DNA of 60,381 nt from Thermodesulfatator autotrophicus. Its GTDB lineage: Bacteria; Desulfobacterota; Thermodesulfobacteria; Thermodesulfobacteriales; Thermodesulfatatoraceae. A program made the translations under genes and the position numbers. This document shows, one piece after another, positions 1 to 8,713 of this stretch (the stretch's first letter is position 1; each line of letters begins with the position of its first letter). The notes under the pieces are model-generated. The model did not search any database. It saw only the letters and a list, made by a program, of their open reading frames with translations, and had not been told where the DNA came from. The DNA lies in contig NZ_LSFI01000008.1 in the NCBI RefSeq assembly GCF_001642325.1, forward strand, positions 1-60,381, in the 5' to 3' direction.

Positions 1-2
1 GT

Positions 3-788
3 GAACCTGTTTATAATCCTTTTGACATATTACTTTTCTTAAGAGAATATGAATTCCGCCCATATTGGTTTGAAACCGGCACGCCTACTTTTCTCATCAA
101 GCTTCTCCTTGAAAAAAAGTATTTCATTCCAGAGCTTGAAGACCTGGAAGTTGGTGAAAACATACTTGAGTCCTTTGACATAGACTACATTGAGATTGAG
201 ACCATTCTTTTTCAAACAGGCTATCTCACCATCAGAGATTTACAAAGGAAGGGGCCTCGCCGTCGGTACTTCCTCTCTTATCCTAATCTGGAAGTTAAAA
301 TGAGTTTTACAGATACTATTCTTAACTGGTATGTAGAAAAACGAACAGAAAAAGAAAGAATTATTGACCGCCTTTATGATGCCCTTGAAGTCAACGATTT
401 TCAAAAATTAGAAGGTATATTCAAGTCTTTTTTTGCTTCAATTCCTTATGATTGGTACCGCAAAACAGAGCTTTCAGGCTACGAGGGGTTTTATGCCAGT
501 ATCTTTTATTGCTACTTTACGGCCCTTGGCCTTGACGTGCGCGTGGAAGATACCACCAACCACGGCCGCCTTGACATGGCCGTATTGTTTGACGGCAGGT
601 GTTATCTTTTTGAGTTCAAAGTAGTAGAGCTTGAGCCAGAAGGAAGGGCCTTAGAGCAGCTTAAAACCAGAAAGTATTACGAAAAATATACTGATAAGTG
701 CCAGGAAATTTATCTTATTGGAGTAGAGTTCAGCAAGAAAGAGCGGAATATAGTTAGTTTTGAGTGGGAAAAAATAGAAGTCAGATAA
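3..788 (+). CDS. AAA-ATPase-like / PD-(D/E)XK nuclease-family protein, C-terminal part
   Basis: The reading frame is open from the first bases of the window, so the gene starts upstream and only about 261 C-terminal residues are present. The segment YNPFDILLFLREYEFRPYWF followed by ETGTPTF is typical of the linker in AAA-ATPase-like proteins carrying a PD-(D/E)XK domain (PF09820/PF08011, from recall). The nuclease-like core is visible near the end: GRLDMAV supplies the Asp and YLFEFK the E-x-K pair. An internal ATG at 300 would give 162 residues but would cut into conserved sequence, so it is not the true start. This family is widespread in anaerobes and its function is unproven; it may be a defence or mobile-element nuclease. 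Confidence 0.75.
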   Translation, partial: EPVYNPFDILLFLREYEFRPYWFETGTPTFLIKLLLEKKYFIPELEDLEVGENILESFDIDYIEIETILFQTGYLTIRDLQRKGPRRRYFLSYPNLEVKMSFTDTILNWYVEKRTEKERIIDRLYDALEVNDFQKLEGIFKSFFASIPYDWYRKTELSGYEGFYASIFYCYFTALGLDVRVEDTTNHGRLDMAVLFDGRCYLFEFKVVELEPEGRALEQLKTRKYYEKYTDKCQEIYLIGVEFSKKERNIVSFEWEKIEVR

Positions 789-810
789 TAAGAGCTTTTT
801 ACATTCCAGA

Positions 811-852
811 GTGTCATCGCAAGGCGAATAAGCCGTCGTGGCGATCTCTAAT
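811..852. repeat. Lone fragment of the dispersed GC-rich repeat
   Basis: The stretch reads like one half-unit of the dispersed intergenic repeat described at 34088-34443: TGTCATCGCAAGGCG, then a GCCGTCGTGGCGATCTC end. No terminal inverted repeat is visible around it, so this looks like a relic. Confidence 0.45.
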
Positions 853-859
853 GTATTAA

Positions 860-878
860 GGGGCGGAGGCCCCGCCCC
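860..878. terminator. Hairpin terminator between converging genes
   Basis: A perfect 7-bp G/C stem (GGGGCGG...CCGCCCC) with a 5-base loop is followed on the plus strand by GTTTATTTA. It lies between the nuclease-family gene (plus) and the TonB receptor (minus, stop at 889), so it could serve either or both. Confidence 0.6.
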
Positions 879-888
879 GTTTATTTAG

Positions 889-3102
889 CTATCGTTTCAA
901 CTCAAGGGATAAGAACCAGCTACGCCCTGGCGCTTTGTAATAATCAAAGTAGTCTTCGTCAAACAGGTTAGTTACGGAAAGAGAAAGGGCAAGCTTGTCT
1001 CCTGCAAGCCAGGAAGGAACTGGCAAATAGACCGTTCCCTTAAAGTCTGCCACAAAGTGTTTCTCGTAAGCGCCGTAAACACCTTCAGCAACATCTGAGT
1101 TGTCTTCATTTGTATAAATTTTGCCGACGTAGTGTCCATTAAAAGCAAAAGTAACTCTGGGTATCTCAATCCCCACATTAAAATTCCAGATCCATGGTGG
1201 AGTTTCTACAAAACGTTTGCCTTCAGAAGAGAGATCTGCCGGGTTAGAGGTGATTTTAGTATCGTTTCTGGTGTAATTCACTCCCAGGTTTAACCAGTGA
1301 GTAGGTTTGGCCTTAACACCTGCTTCAAGGCCATAAATTTCTCCTTCACCAGCGTTTATGTAATACTTATCCGAACCCACTGTTTTACGATAAATTAAGT
1401 CTTTTAGTTTAGTGTGATAAAGACTCAGGTTTAGCTCCAGGCGTTTTTCCCATAATTTTTTACTTAAAGAGGCTTCAGTGGTATAGGCCTTCTCCGGCCC
1501 TAAGTTAGGATTTGAATGATAGGTTGTTCCCCAGGAAGAGGTCCAGGTACGGTAAAGCTCATACACATTGGGGGCCCGAAAGGCCTTGCCGTAAGAAAGC
1601 CGTAAGGTGGTATCCTGAAAAGGCTCCCATACCAAAGCCACCTTGGGTGAAACCGTCCCTGTATCCCTTGAAGAATAAGAGCCATCTACACTGGAATAAC
1701 CGTTATAAGTCCACCAGTGGTCGTAACGCAGGCCTAAAAATAAACTTAAGTTCTTTTTAAGAACCCACTTATCCTGGGCAAATAGGCCCAGAGTTCCTAC
1801 ATAACCGCCTGAACGATAGGTCTCATCTCCTTTAGAGCTTGGGTCCCGATAAAAAGAAAGCTCGTATTCTTTAGTATGTGCCTTATCCAGACGATAAGTT
1901 GCTCCTGTAGTTAACTTATGTCTGGCAAACCAGGGAAAAGTGGTGCTTAAGTCGGTATAAAAAGTATCTGCTTTGGTTTCGGATAATGTACCGTCAGCAG
2001 TATTGTAATCTTTAGTATATGTCTTTGTAACGGTATAATATTTATCTCTTTTAGTGTATCCCAACACAAAATTTACTTCAGCTTTACCAAACTTGTTTTT
2101 AGTGTTTAGTGCCCAGAGGTCTGTTTGATTGCGACCTATTCCCGTATAGTAAATGTAGTTTGAAGGACTGACAGAAACATATTGTCCATCAGGCAAAGAT
2201 ACATTTCCACTGAATGCGGGTTCACTTGTGGTGGGGTCATAAACATAAGTGTGAGGGGGGCCGTAGCCGTAACTAGTCCAGCCGTGCTGAAAGGTAAGTT
2301 TTAAAAAACCGTCCGGGCTAAAGGCCCAGCCCAGAGCAGCATTATAATTTTCCCTTCGTCCCCAGTTGTCACCCTTGTCACCTACTACCCATTTAACTTC
2401 TGTTCCAGTAGGATCTAGCATAGGATAACCGCCTGCGAGAGCCCCACTGCCACTTTTGGGGGAACGCAGGACAGGGGTAGTTGGGTACCCGTGGTCTATA
2501 TCTTTTTCAAAACCCAGGAGGAAAGACACATCTCCCAGACGATTTCCAAAACCCAGGCGATAACCCTGAGTTACACTTTCTCCGCCCCCCAAACCGGCCC
2601 TGGCCCAGTAGGTAAGCTTTTGGGGAAGTTCGGTAAAAAGGCTTATTACCCCGCCCATAGCGTTTCCACCCCAGAGCGCCGAGTAAGCCCCGCGCACCAC
2701 TTCTATGCGGTCAATACTTTCAGTAGAAAAATTACTCCAGGGAACACCACCATAATAACCATCATTTATGGGAATTCCGTCAAGCAAAATTAGAGTCCTC
2801 TTCTGGTAAGGGATACCCCGCAGGGTAACTGAAGCCAGGGTATCCATAAGCCCTTTAGAGCGCTTAACATAAACGCCGGCTTCGGTCTCAAGGGCCTTGT
2901 CTATGGTAACCAGGTGTTTGGCTTCCATGTCTTTTTTGGTAATCACAGTAACGCTTGCTGGTGCATCTTTAATAGCCGTCTCTGTTTTGGTAGCGGTAAC
3001 TACCACTTCGCCCAGAGAAATAGCCTGTGATTCCTGTGCCTTTACAGGCATTACTGATAAAAACCCCAGGAGCAAAGCCAATAGCAACGACCAGAAATAC
3101 AT
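889..3102 (-). CDS. TonB-dependent outer-membrane receptor
   Basis: A 737-residue receptor for energised uptake of a metal chelate or vitamin across the outer membrane. It has a signal peptide (residues 1-23, cleaved after VKA), a TonB-box-like GEVVVTA near residue 31, a plug domain (about 45-160, with PASVTVITKKDM and VTLRGIPYQKRTLILLDGIP) and a 22-strand-type barrel to the end, including the late barrel signature LFDEDYFDYY. It ends ...LSLELKR, without the usual final aromatic residue. The start has a good ribosome site (GGGAGG). The substrate cannot be named: the sequence resembles BtuB/FepA-like receptors and no exbB/tonB or transporter lies beside it. A promoter with a palindromic operator candidate sits upstream. 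Confidence 0.92.
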   Translation of the reverse strand: MYFWSLLLALLLGFLSVMPVKAQESQAISLGEVVVTATKTETAIKDAPASVTVITKKDMEAKHLVTIDKALETEAGVYVKRSKGLMDTLASVTLRGIPYQKRTLILLDGIPINDGYYGGVPWSNFSTESIDRIEVVRGAYSALWGGNAMGGVISLFTELPQKLTYWARAGLGGGESVTQGYRLGFGNRLGDVSFLLGFEKDIDHGYPTTPVLRSPKSGSGALAGGYPMLDPTGTEVKWVVGDKGDNWGRRENYNAALGWAFSPDGFLKLTFQHGWTSYGYGPPHTYVYDPTTSEPAFSGNVSLPDGQYVSVSPSNYIYYTGIGRNQTDLWALNTKNKFGKAEVNFVLGYTKRDKYYTVTKTYTKDYNTADGTLSETKADTFYTDLSTTFPWFARHKLTTGATYRLDKAHTKEYELSFYRDPSSKGDETYRSGGYVGTLGLFAQDKWVLKKNLSLFLGLRYDHWWTYNGYSSVDGSYSSRDTGTVSPKVALVWEPFQDTTLRLSYGKAFRAPNVYELYRTWTSSWGTTYHSNPNLGPEKAYTTEASLSKKLWEKRLELNLSLYHTKLKDLIYRKTVGSDKYYINAGEGEIYGLEAGVKAKPTHWLNLGVNYTRNDTKITSNPADLSSEGKRFVETPPWIWNFNVGIEIPRVTFAFNGHYVGKIYTNEDNSDVAEGVYGAYEKHFVADFKGTVYLPVPSWLAGDKLALSLSVTNLFDEDYFDYYKAPGRSWFLSLELKR

Positions 3103-3127
3103 AACACGCCCTCCCTTTTATGAATTT

Positions 3128-3141
3128 TATAGAATTCTATA
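3128..3141. promoter_or_regulatory. 14-bp perfect palindrome, candidate operator of the TonB receptor
   Basis: TATAGAATTCTATA is a perfect palindrome that overlaps the start side of the receptor's predicted -10 box. This is where a repressor of a metal- or vitamin-controlled receptor would bind. The regulator is unknown. Confidence 0.5.
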
Positions 3142-3169
3142 TGTAGCAAGAAAAAATAATTCGTGTCAA
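3140..3169 (-). promoter_or_regulatory. Sigma70-like promoter of the TonB receptor
   Basis: Read on the minus strand there is a consensus -35 TTGACA (3164-3169), an 18-bp spacer and TACATA as -10 (3140-3145), about 40 bp ahead of the receptor ATG. Confidence 0.6.
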
Positions 3170-3236
3170 CCACGGTTTGGAGAAGTTTTTAAGCCCCCTT
3201 GTTTTTACCCATTTTTGCCCTAAAATACACGGGAGC

Positions 3237-3512
3237 ATGGCCCGAATAGCGATAGAGAAGGCCCTTAACTGGAGCCTTTCCCAGTGCAAAGAACTAAAAG
3301 AAGGCGAATGTATTGACCTGCTTTGTAAAAAGAAAAACCGCATCGTCAGGGTAATAAAAACGAAAGAGGGGTTTCAGCTGGAAGAAAGGGGCTTTTTCAA
3401 CGAAGACCACCAGGCCAGAAATTTAAAAGAACTTAAAAAAATTCTAGAAAGGCTTATTGCCAGAGAATTCCCCAGGAGCCACCTGCTCTGGGCTTTTAAA
3501 AGACGCTCCTGA
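3237..3512 (+). CDS. Small conserved-looking protein upstream of ABC-class ATPase
   Basis: A 91-residue hypothetical protein starting MARIAIEKALNWSLSQCKEL. I prefer the ATG at 3237 to the earlier in-frame start at 3177 because GGGAG precedes it and the extra N-terminus looks like untranslated sequence. It is rich in Lys, Glu and Leu, with no signal peptide or membrane segment. Its TGA at 3510-3512 is one base before the ATG of the next gene (3514), which indicates translational coupling and a possible partner role with the ATPase. I do not recognise its family. Confidence 0.6.
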   Translation: MARIAIEKALNWSLSQCKELKEGECIDLLCKKKNRIVRVIKTKEGFQLEERGFFNEDHQARNLKELKKILERLIAREFPRSHLLWAFKRRS

Positions 3513-3513
3513 T

Positions 3514-5196
3514 ATGGACTTAAAAGACCTTGAAACCAAATTAAAACGTATTGACGGCAAAGGATACGGTGCTTACAAAGAGCTCGCCGGAGTTTATCGC
3601 TTTGCCGAGGGTGAGCTTTTTATAGACAAAGTGCAATCTGACCCTTTTGCTCCTCCAAGCCTTTTAAGGTTAAAAATCTCCGGCGACATAGCCCAAATTC
3701 CTTCACATTTTTACAGCTCTTTTTCTCGGCGGATTGGCCTGGAAAACTATCTGGCCTATCAAGCCGCCAGGATGGCTCAAAACTTTTCCCGAAAAATAGG
3801 CACAGGCAAAGGCGGAATCATTAAAGTGCACGGCCCGGGGCAGGAAATTCTTCCCCGCACAGCCCTTGAGGTAAGCCAGAATGGAAGCCTAGAACTTCGC
3901 TTTTTTGTAGGCCTTCCAGCGGCAGGACGGCGTATCCTGGCTAAAGAAGCCAGGAAAATACTTCTTGATTACCTGCCTAAACTGGCTAAAGCCCTCTGTT
4001 ATTCCCATCTGGACAAAACCCTTCTTAAGGCCTTTGTGGAAACAAACGAAGACGCCGACTTACTGCGTAGTAAGCTAAAAGATCTGGGCCTCATAGGCTT
4101 TGTGGCCGATGGTAGTATTTTACCAAGGGCTTCCGGCGTGGACCCAAGGCCTGCCTCAAAGGCCATTCCCTTCAAAGCGCCCGATTCTTTAGCCATTGAA
4201 GTAGAGCTTCCCAATCGCGGCCGCATAAGGGGCCTTGGCATAAGGCCCGGAGTGACTCTTATTGCCGGGGGTGGCTTTCACGGCAAATCTACGCTTTTGC
4301 GGGCCCTTGAACTTGGTATTTATAACCATGTTCCTGGAGATGGCCGTGAACTGGTGGTAACCTCTCCCCTGGCGGTAAAAATTCGGGCTGAAGATGGCCG
4401 TAAAATCACCGGAGTGGATATTTCGCCTTTCATAAATAACCTTCCCTTGGGAATTGATACTCGCTCCTTTACCACAGATTGTGCCTCTGGCTCCACCAGC
4501 CAGGCCGCCAATATCATGGAAGCCCTAGAGCTTTCAGCTGATGTGCTCCTTATTGACGAAGATACCTCAGCCACTAACTTCATGATTAGGGACCGACGCA
4601 TGCAGATGCTCGTCAGCAAAGAAAAAGAACCCATTACGCCATTTATTGACCGGGTGCGCGAATTGTACGAAAATTTTGGCGTATCAAGCATAATTGTAGT
4701 GGGTGGTTGCGGCGATTACCTTGATGTGGCTGATACGGTAATTGTTATGGATAATTATCTTCCTCAGGATGCTACCATCAGGGCCAGAGAAATTATTAAA
4801 AATTATCCGTCAAACCGGTTAAAAGAGGTCCAAAATCCCTTTAAAAAACCTGAGCCAAGACGCTTTGCCCCGCAAAGCTTTCCCAAAACACCCAAGAAAC
4901 CACCAAAGGCCAAAGCAAGGGATAACATCCTCTGGGGCAAAGAGATAATTGACCTTTCAGCGGTGGAACAACTGGTTTGTGTTGACCAGACAAGGGCCAT
5001 GGCTTTAGCTCTTCCGCTTTTAGCCGAAAAATTAAAAGAGGGCAAAAACTTGGTAGAAGGAGTTAGCTATATAAAAACTTTTATTGAAGAAAAGGGACTT
5101 AAAAGTTTAAGCCCCTTACCACGGGGAGACCTGGCTTTCTTTCGGACCATTGAGCTAGCAACAGCTCTTAATCGATTACGTTCCCTAAAAGTTTAA
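3514..5196 (+). CDS. ABC-class P-loop ATPase (PF09818 type)
   Basis: A 560-residue soluble ATPase of the 'predicted ATPase of the ABC class' family (COG3044), whose eukaryotic relative MRB1590 binds RNA in trypanosome editing complexes. Visible motifs are an N-terminal conserved domain, Walker A GGGFHGKST (about 252-260), an ABC-signature-like SGSTSQAAN (325-333), Walker B VLLIDED (344-350) and a C-terminal domain after about 430. ATG 3514 was chosen over an upstream start at 3457 because it follows directly on the previous stop. There are no membrane segments, so it is not a transporter subunit. It is probably cotranscribed with PBP1A, which begins two bases after its stop. The bacterial function is unknown; an RNA-related role is inference from the homologue. 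Confidence 0.85.
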   Translation: MDLKDLETKLKRIDGKGYGAYKELAGVYRFAEGELFIDKVQSDPFAPPSLLRLKISGDIAQIPSHFYSSFSRRIGLENYLAYQAARMAQNFSRKIGTGKGGIIKVHGPGQEILPRTALEVSQNGSLELRFFVGLPAAGRRILAKEARKILLDYLPKLAKALCYSHLDKTLLKAFVETNEDADLLRSKLKDLGLIGFVADGSILPRASGVDPRPASKAIPFKAPDSLAIEVELPNRGRIRGLGIRPGVTLIAGGGFHGKSTLLRALELGIYNHVPGDGRELVVTSPLAVKIRAEDGRKITGVDISPFINNLPLGIDTRSFTTDCASGSTSQAANIMEALELSADVLLIDEDTSATNFMIRDRRMQMLVSKEKEPITPFIDRVRELYENFGVSSIIVVGGCGDYLDVADTVIVMDNYLPQDATIRAREIIKNYPSNRLKEVQNPFKKPEPRRFAPQSFPKTPKKPPKAKARDNILWGKEIIDLSAVEQLVCVDQTRAMALALPLLAEKLKEGKNLVEGVSYIKTFIEEKGLKSLSPLPRGDLAFFRTIELATALNRLRSLKV

Positions 5197-5197
5197 A

Positions 5198-7219
5198 ATG
5201 CCTAAAAGACGTTCCCCTAAACAAAGGGTTTTAAATCATTTTCACCTGGCTGTAATATTTTTCAGTGCGGCAGCCATTTCTCTTGGCCTAATCCTGGCTC
5301 TGATATACTTTTATCTTTCTCTCAACCTTCCCAGCATATCAAAGTTAGCTAACTACGAACCACCAGCTACTACCACGGTTTTAGACCATCGAGGAGAGGT
5401 TCTGGCTTATTGGTATAAAGAGAGGCGCTTCCCTGTTCCCCTTTCGCAGGTGCCTCCGTACTTGATTCAGGCCTTTGTTTCGGCTGAGGATGCCCGTTTT
5501 TATGAGCACCAGGGCCTTGATTTCTGGAGTATTTTAAGGGCTATCATCATAGACATAAAAGAAAGGCGAATAGTTCAGGGAGGAAGTACCATAACGCAAC
5601 AGGTTGCCAGAGCCCTGCTTTTAACTCGTGAACGAACTTTTAAACGAAAACTCAAAGAAGCCATCCTTGCCTGGCAAATAGACTCGGCCCTTACTAAAGA
5701 CGAAATATTGACGATTTATCTGAACCAGATTTACCTCGGGGCCGGGGCTTACGGGGTAGAAGCTGCGGCTCGCACTTATTTTAATAAACACGTCTGGGAG
5801 CTAACCCTCCCTGAAGCAGCCCTCATTGCCGGCTTAACTCCTGCTCCTAGCCTTTATAATCCGTTTCGCAACCCTGAACTGGCTCTCAAGAGGCGTGCTT
5901 ATGTTCTCAAAAGAATGGCTGAAGAAGGTTATATAAGTCTTGAGACCGCTCAAAAAGCCATGGCCAGCCCTTTAAAATTAAATCCCGGAGACTTTTCTCC
6001 CAAAAAAGAGGCCCTTTATTTTCTTACTGTTTTGAAAAGCCGTTTAGAAAAAAAACTGGGAGAGAGTTTATATACTGGTGGCTATACTATTTATGCTTCA
6101 CTTGATTTGCTCTGGCAAGAAGAAGCCCAAAAAAGGCTTAAAGAACACTTAAAATTAATCGCCAAAAGAAACAAACAAAAAGACATTCCTCAGGGAGCTA
6201 TAATCTGTCTTGATAACAAAAGCGGAGCTGTACGGGTTTTAATTGGTGGCCGAGACTTTGATCATAATCAATTTAATCGAGCCATTCAGGCGAGAAGGCA
6301 GCCAGGTTCTGCCTTTAAACCCTTAATCTGGGCAGCTGCTCTGGAAAAAAACTTGGCTACGGCGGCCAGCCAAATTGTTGATGAGCCCGTGGTGCTCCCC
6401 GGAGCCAAGCCAGGTTCTTATTGGCAGCCTAAAAATTTTGATAAGGGCTATCTTGGTCCCATAAGTTTGCGCACGGCCCTGGTACACTCCCGTAATACCG
6501 CTGCCGTTAAATTAGCTTATGCGGTGGGACTGCCTGATGTGATTACCATGGCAAAGACCATGGGAATAAATAGCCCTTTAGCTCGTGATTATTCCATAGC
6601 CTTAGGAAGTAGTGGAGTGTCACTTTTAGAACTGGTAAGAGCTTATTCCGTTTTTGCCAATCAAGGTGTTTTAAATGAGGAAACCTTGGTAGATAGCATT
6701 TTTGACCGCCATGGCCAGGAAATTAGCTGGGAAAAATCCTCTAAACGGGTTCTTTCGGCTGAAACCGCCTATATTATGGAATTTTTATTGCATGAAGTGG
6801 TAAGAGCAGGGACCGGCCGTTGTGCCAAGCAACTGGGGGTCTGGGTGGCTGGTAAAACAGGCACTACTGATAACTACCATGATGCCTGGTTTATTGGTTT
6901 TACCCCCGAGGTGACCTGTGGAGTATGGATAGGCTATGACCGCATTAAACCCCTGGGTAGATTGGAGACAGGAGGCCGAGCTGCCTGTCCCCTCTGGGTT
7001 GAAGTAATGAAAAGCAGACCTAATAATTACAAAAATAAAAATCCTGAACCACCTCAGGGAATAGTTTTTATAGAAACCAAAGATTTTGACCCTCTAAGAG
7101 GAGAAGAAACCCTGCTTTTTCCTTTTAAAGAGCAGAATATCCCCGAACTCAAAAATTCTTTACCACGGCGAACTTTTCCTAGCATTTTGAGAGAGCTTTT
7201 GAGGCCTCTTGGCTTTTAG
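5198..7219 (+). CDS. Penicillin-binding protein 1A, bifunctional peptidoglycan synthase
   Basis: A class A PBP of 673 residues that polymerises and cross-links peptidoglycan in the periplasm. A cytoplasmic basic N-terminus and one membrane anchor (about 17-42) precede a GT51 glycosyltransferase domain with catalytic Glu97 in SAEDARFYEH and GGSTITQQVARALLL (128-142). The transpeptidase domain carries SxxK (Ser371-Lys374 in GSAFKP), SRN (431-433) and KTGT (553-556). All catalytic motifs are intact. The ATG is two bases after the ATPase stop. The last 41 bp overlap the 3' end of the convergent CBS-ACT gene. Confidence 0.95.
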   Translation: MPKRRSPKQRVLNHFHLAVIFFSAAAISLGLILALIYFYLSLNLPSISKLANYEPPATTTVLDHRGEVLAYWYKERRFPVPLSQVPPYLIQAFVSAEDARFYEHQGLDFWSILRAIIIDIKERRIVQGGSTITQQVARALLLTRERTFKRKLKEAILAWQIDSALTKDEILTIYLNQIYLGAGAYGVEAAARTYFNKHVWELTLPEAALIAGLTPAPSLYNPFRNPELALKRRAYVLKRMAEEGYISLETAQKAMASPLKLNPGDFSPKKEALYFLTVLKSRLEKKLGESLYTGGYTIYASLDLLWQEEAQKRLKEHLKLIAKRNKQKDIPQGAIICLDNKSGAVRVLIGGRDFDHNQFNRAIQARRQPGSAFKPLIWAAALEKNLATAASQIVDEPVVLPGAKPGSYWQPKNFDKGYLGPISLRTALVHSRNTAAVKLAYAVGLPDVITMAKTMGINSPLARDYSIALGSSGVSLLELVRAYSVFANQGVLNEETLVDSIFDRHGQEISWEKSSKRVLSAETAYIMEFLLHEVVRAGTGRCAKQLGVWVAGKTGTTDNYHDAWFIGFTPEVTCGVWIGYDRIKPLGRLETGGRAACPLWVEVMKSRPNNYKNKNPEPPQGIVFIETKDFDPLRGEETLLFPFKEQNIPELKNSLPRRTFPSILRELLRPLGF

Positions 7220-7904
7220 ATACTTCTCCCTTGCGAGGAATGTAAGAAAGGTCATCTTTTACCCAGTAAAGAACCTCATAATTTTTCTTAAGGGATTCTA
7301 CCATTTCTTTAAACTTATCTTCTTCTATGCCAGTTACCCGGATATAAACTCGCCTTCTTTCAAGTTCAAGCCCTTCATAAGCACTTAATACCGTAACAAT
7401 CCGTGCTCCCCATTGGCGTATATCCTGAACCAATTCGGAAATAAGCCCAGGTTGGGCTGGAAGCATAAAAGCTATCTGCCAGGGACCATAATAAATACCG
7501 GTAATGTGAATGAGCACTTTAAAAATATCTGTTTGGGTAATGATTCCTAAAACGTGTTTCTCTTCGTCTATAATAGGTAAGCCAGAAATACAGTTTTCTA
7601 ACATGACCACCGCTGCGTATTCAACGGTAACATCGGGAGTTATGGCTATAGGGTCAGGAGTCATTACGTCTTTTACTTTTATTTCAGAAAGGAGATAATA
7701 AAGTTCGTGAACATCTAAAGCGGTAGCCTTTGAAGGTGTAGCCTCACGAATATCTCTGTCAGTAATAATTCCTACCAGCTTGCCTGCTTTGACTACCGGT
7801 AATCGACGCATGCCGTGTTCTTTCATCATTTGAACGGCCTTCATGATAGAAGCGTTTTCTTCAATGGTTATAGGATCTTCGGTCATCCACTCTTTAACTA
7901 GCAT
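7179..7904 (-). CDS. CBS-pair / ACT domain protein (AcuB-like)
   Basis: A 241-residue soluble protein with two CBS motifs (about 7-60 and 75-130, with MKEHGMRRLPVV and LENCISGLPIID) and a C-terminal ACT-like domain (about 140-215). This architecture is shared with AcuB-type regulatory proteins that sense adenine nucleotides and amino acids. AAGGGGG precedes the ATG. The gene overlaps the end of the PBP1A gene by 41 bp on the opposite strand. The ligand and target are unknown. Confidence 0.85.
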   Translation of the reverse strand: MLVKEWMTEDPITIEENASIMKAVQMMKEHGMRRLPVVKAGKLVGIITDRDIREATPSKATALDVHELYYLLSEIKVKDVMTPDPIAITPDVTVEYAAVVMLENCISGLPIIDEEKHVLGIITQTDIFKVLIHITGIYYGPWQIAFMLPAQPGLISELVQDIRQWGARIVTVLSAYEGLELERRRVYIRVTGIEEDKFKEMVESLKKNYEVLYWVKDDLSYIPRKGEVSKSQEASKALSKC

Positions 7905-7972
7905 ATACTACCCCCTTTCAAAGAAGGACATTTTACTTTTTATAACATTTTTAAAAAAAGAAGCCAACTCGA

Positions 7973-8713
7973 TTAGTGCCTCTTTTCAAGAACTATTAAG
8001 AACTCTTTATTTCCCGCTGGTCCCAGTATAGGGCTTTCCACTACTCCGAGAGACTTGAGAGATAACTCCTTGGTGGAGAACTCTTCAATTTTTTTAATAA
8101 CTTCCTGGTGTAAAGCCGGGTTTCGCACAACCCCGCCTTTTCCTACTTTTTCGCGCCCTACTTCAAACTGGGGTTTTATTAAAGCAATAATTTTTCCCCC
8201 TGGCTTTAAAATACGAAGAGCCGCTGGTAAGATTTTGGTCAAAGAAATAAAAGATACGTCTATAGTGACTAAATCTACCAATTCAGGAAGGTCTTTTTCT
8301 GATAAATAACGAGCGTTTACTCCTTCAAGGACTATTACGCGAGGGTCCTGACGTAATTTGTAGTGAAGTTGACCTTTCCCCACGTCAATGGCGTAAACTT
8401 TTTGGGCTCCAGCCTGTAATAAACAATCAGTAAAACCGCCAGTTGAAGCCCCTATATCGGCACAAATGAGTCCTTTTACATCTAAACCAAAGTGTTTTAG
8501 GGCGTGAGCGAGTTTTAGGCCTCCACGAGAAACAAAGGGAAGCCCTTTTCCTTTCACTTCAATTTCAGCCTCAAGGGGAACTTTATGGCCGGCTTTATCA
8601 AGGCGTTTGCCATTAACATAAACTTGTCCGGCCATAATCAGGGCCTGAGCCTTTTCACGGCTTTCGGCCAGGCCCCGTTTAACCAGCAGCTTATCAAGCC
8701 TTTCTTTACTCAC
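7973..8713 (-). CDS. tlyA: TlyA-family rRNA 2'-O-methyltransferase / S4-domain protein
   Basis: A 246-residue RNA methyltransferase. The N-terminal S4 RNA-binding domain (1-60: [20 protein letters not shown]) is followed by an FtsJ-type Rossmann domain with the SAM loop [12 protein letters not shown]. It matches the TlyA/YqxC family, which methylates ribose in 16S/23S rRNA; it is often mislabelled hemolysin. The start overlaps the last 8 bp of proS, so the two are coupled. Confidence 0.9.
   Translation of the reverse strand: MSKERLDKLLVKRGLAESREKAQALIMAGQVYVNGKRLDKAGHKVPLEAEIEVKGKGLPFVSRGGLKLAHALKHFGLDVKGLICADIGASTGGFTDCLLQAGAQKVYAIDVGKGQLHYKLRQDPRVIVLEGVNARYLSEKDLPELVDLVTIDVSFISLTKILPAALRILKPGGKIIALIKPQFEVGREKVGKGGVVRNPALHQEVIKKIEEFSTKELSLKSLGVVESPILGPAGNKEFLIVLEKRH

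Noticed and set aside
3177-3236. Longer N-terminus for the 91-residue protein
   Set aside because: The added 20 residues lie in apparent promoter/leader sequence, and the downstream ATG has a GGGAG site.
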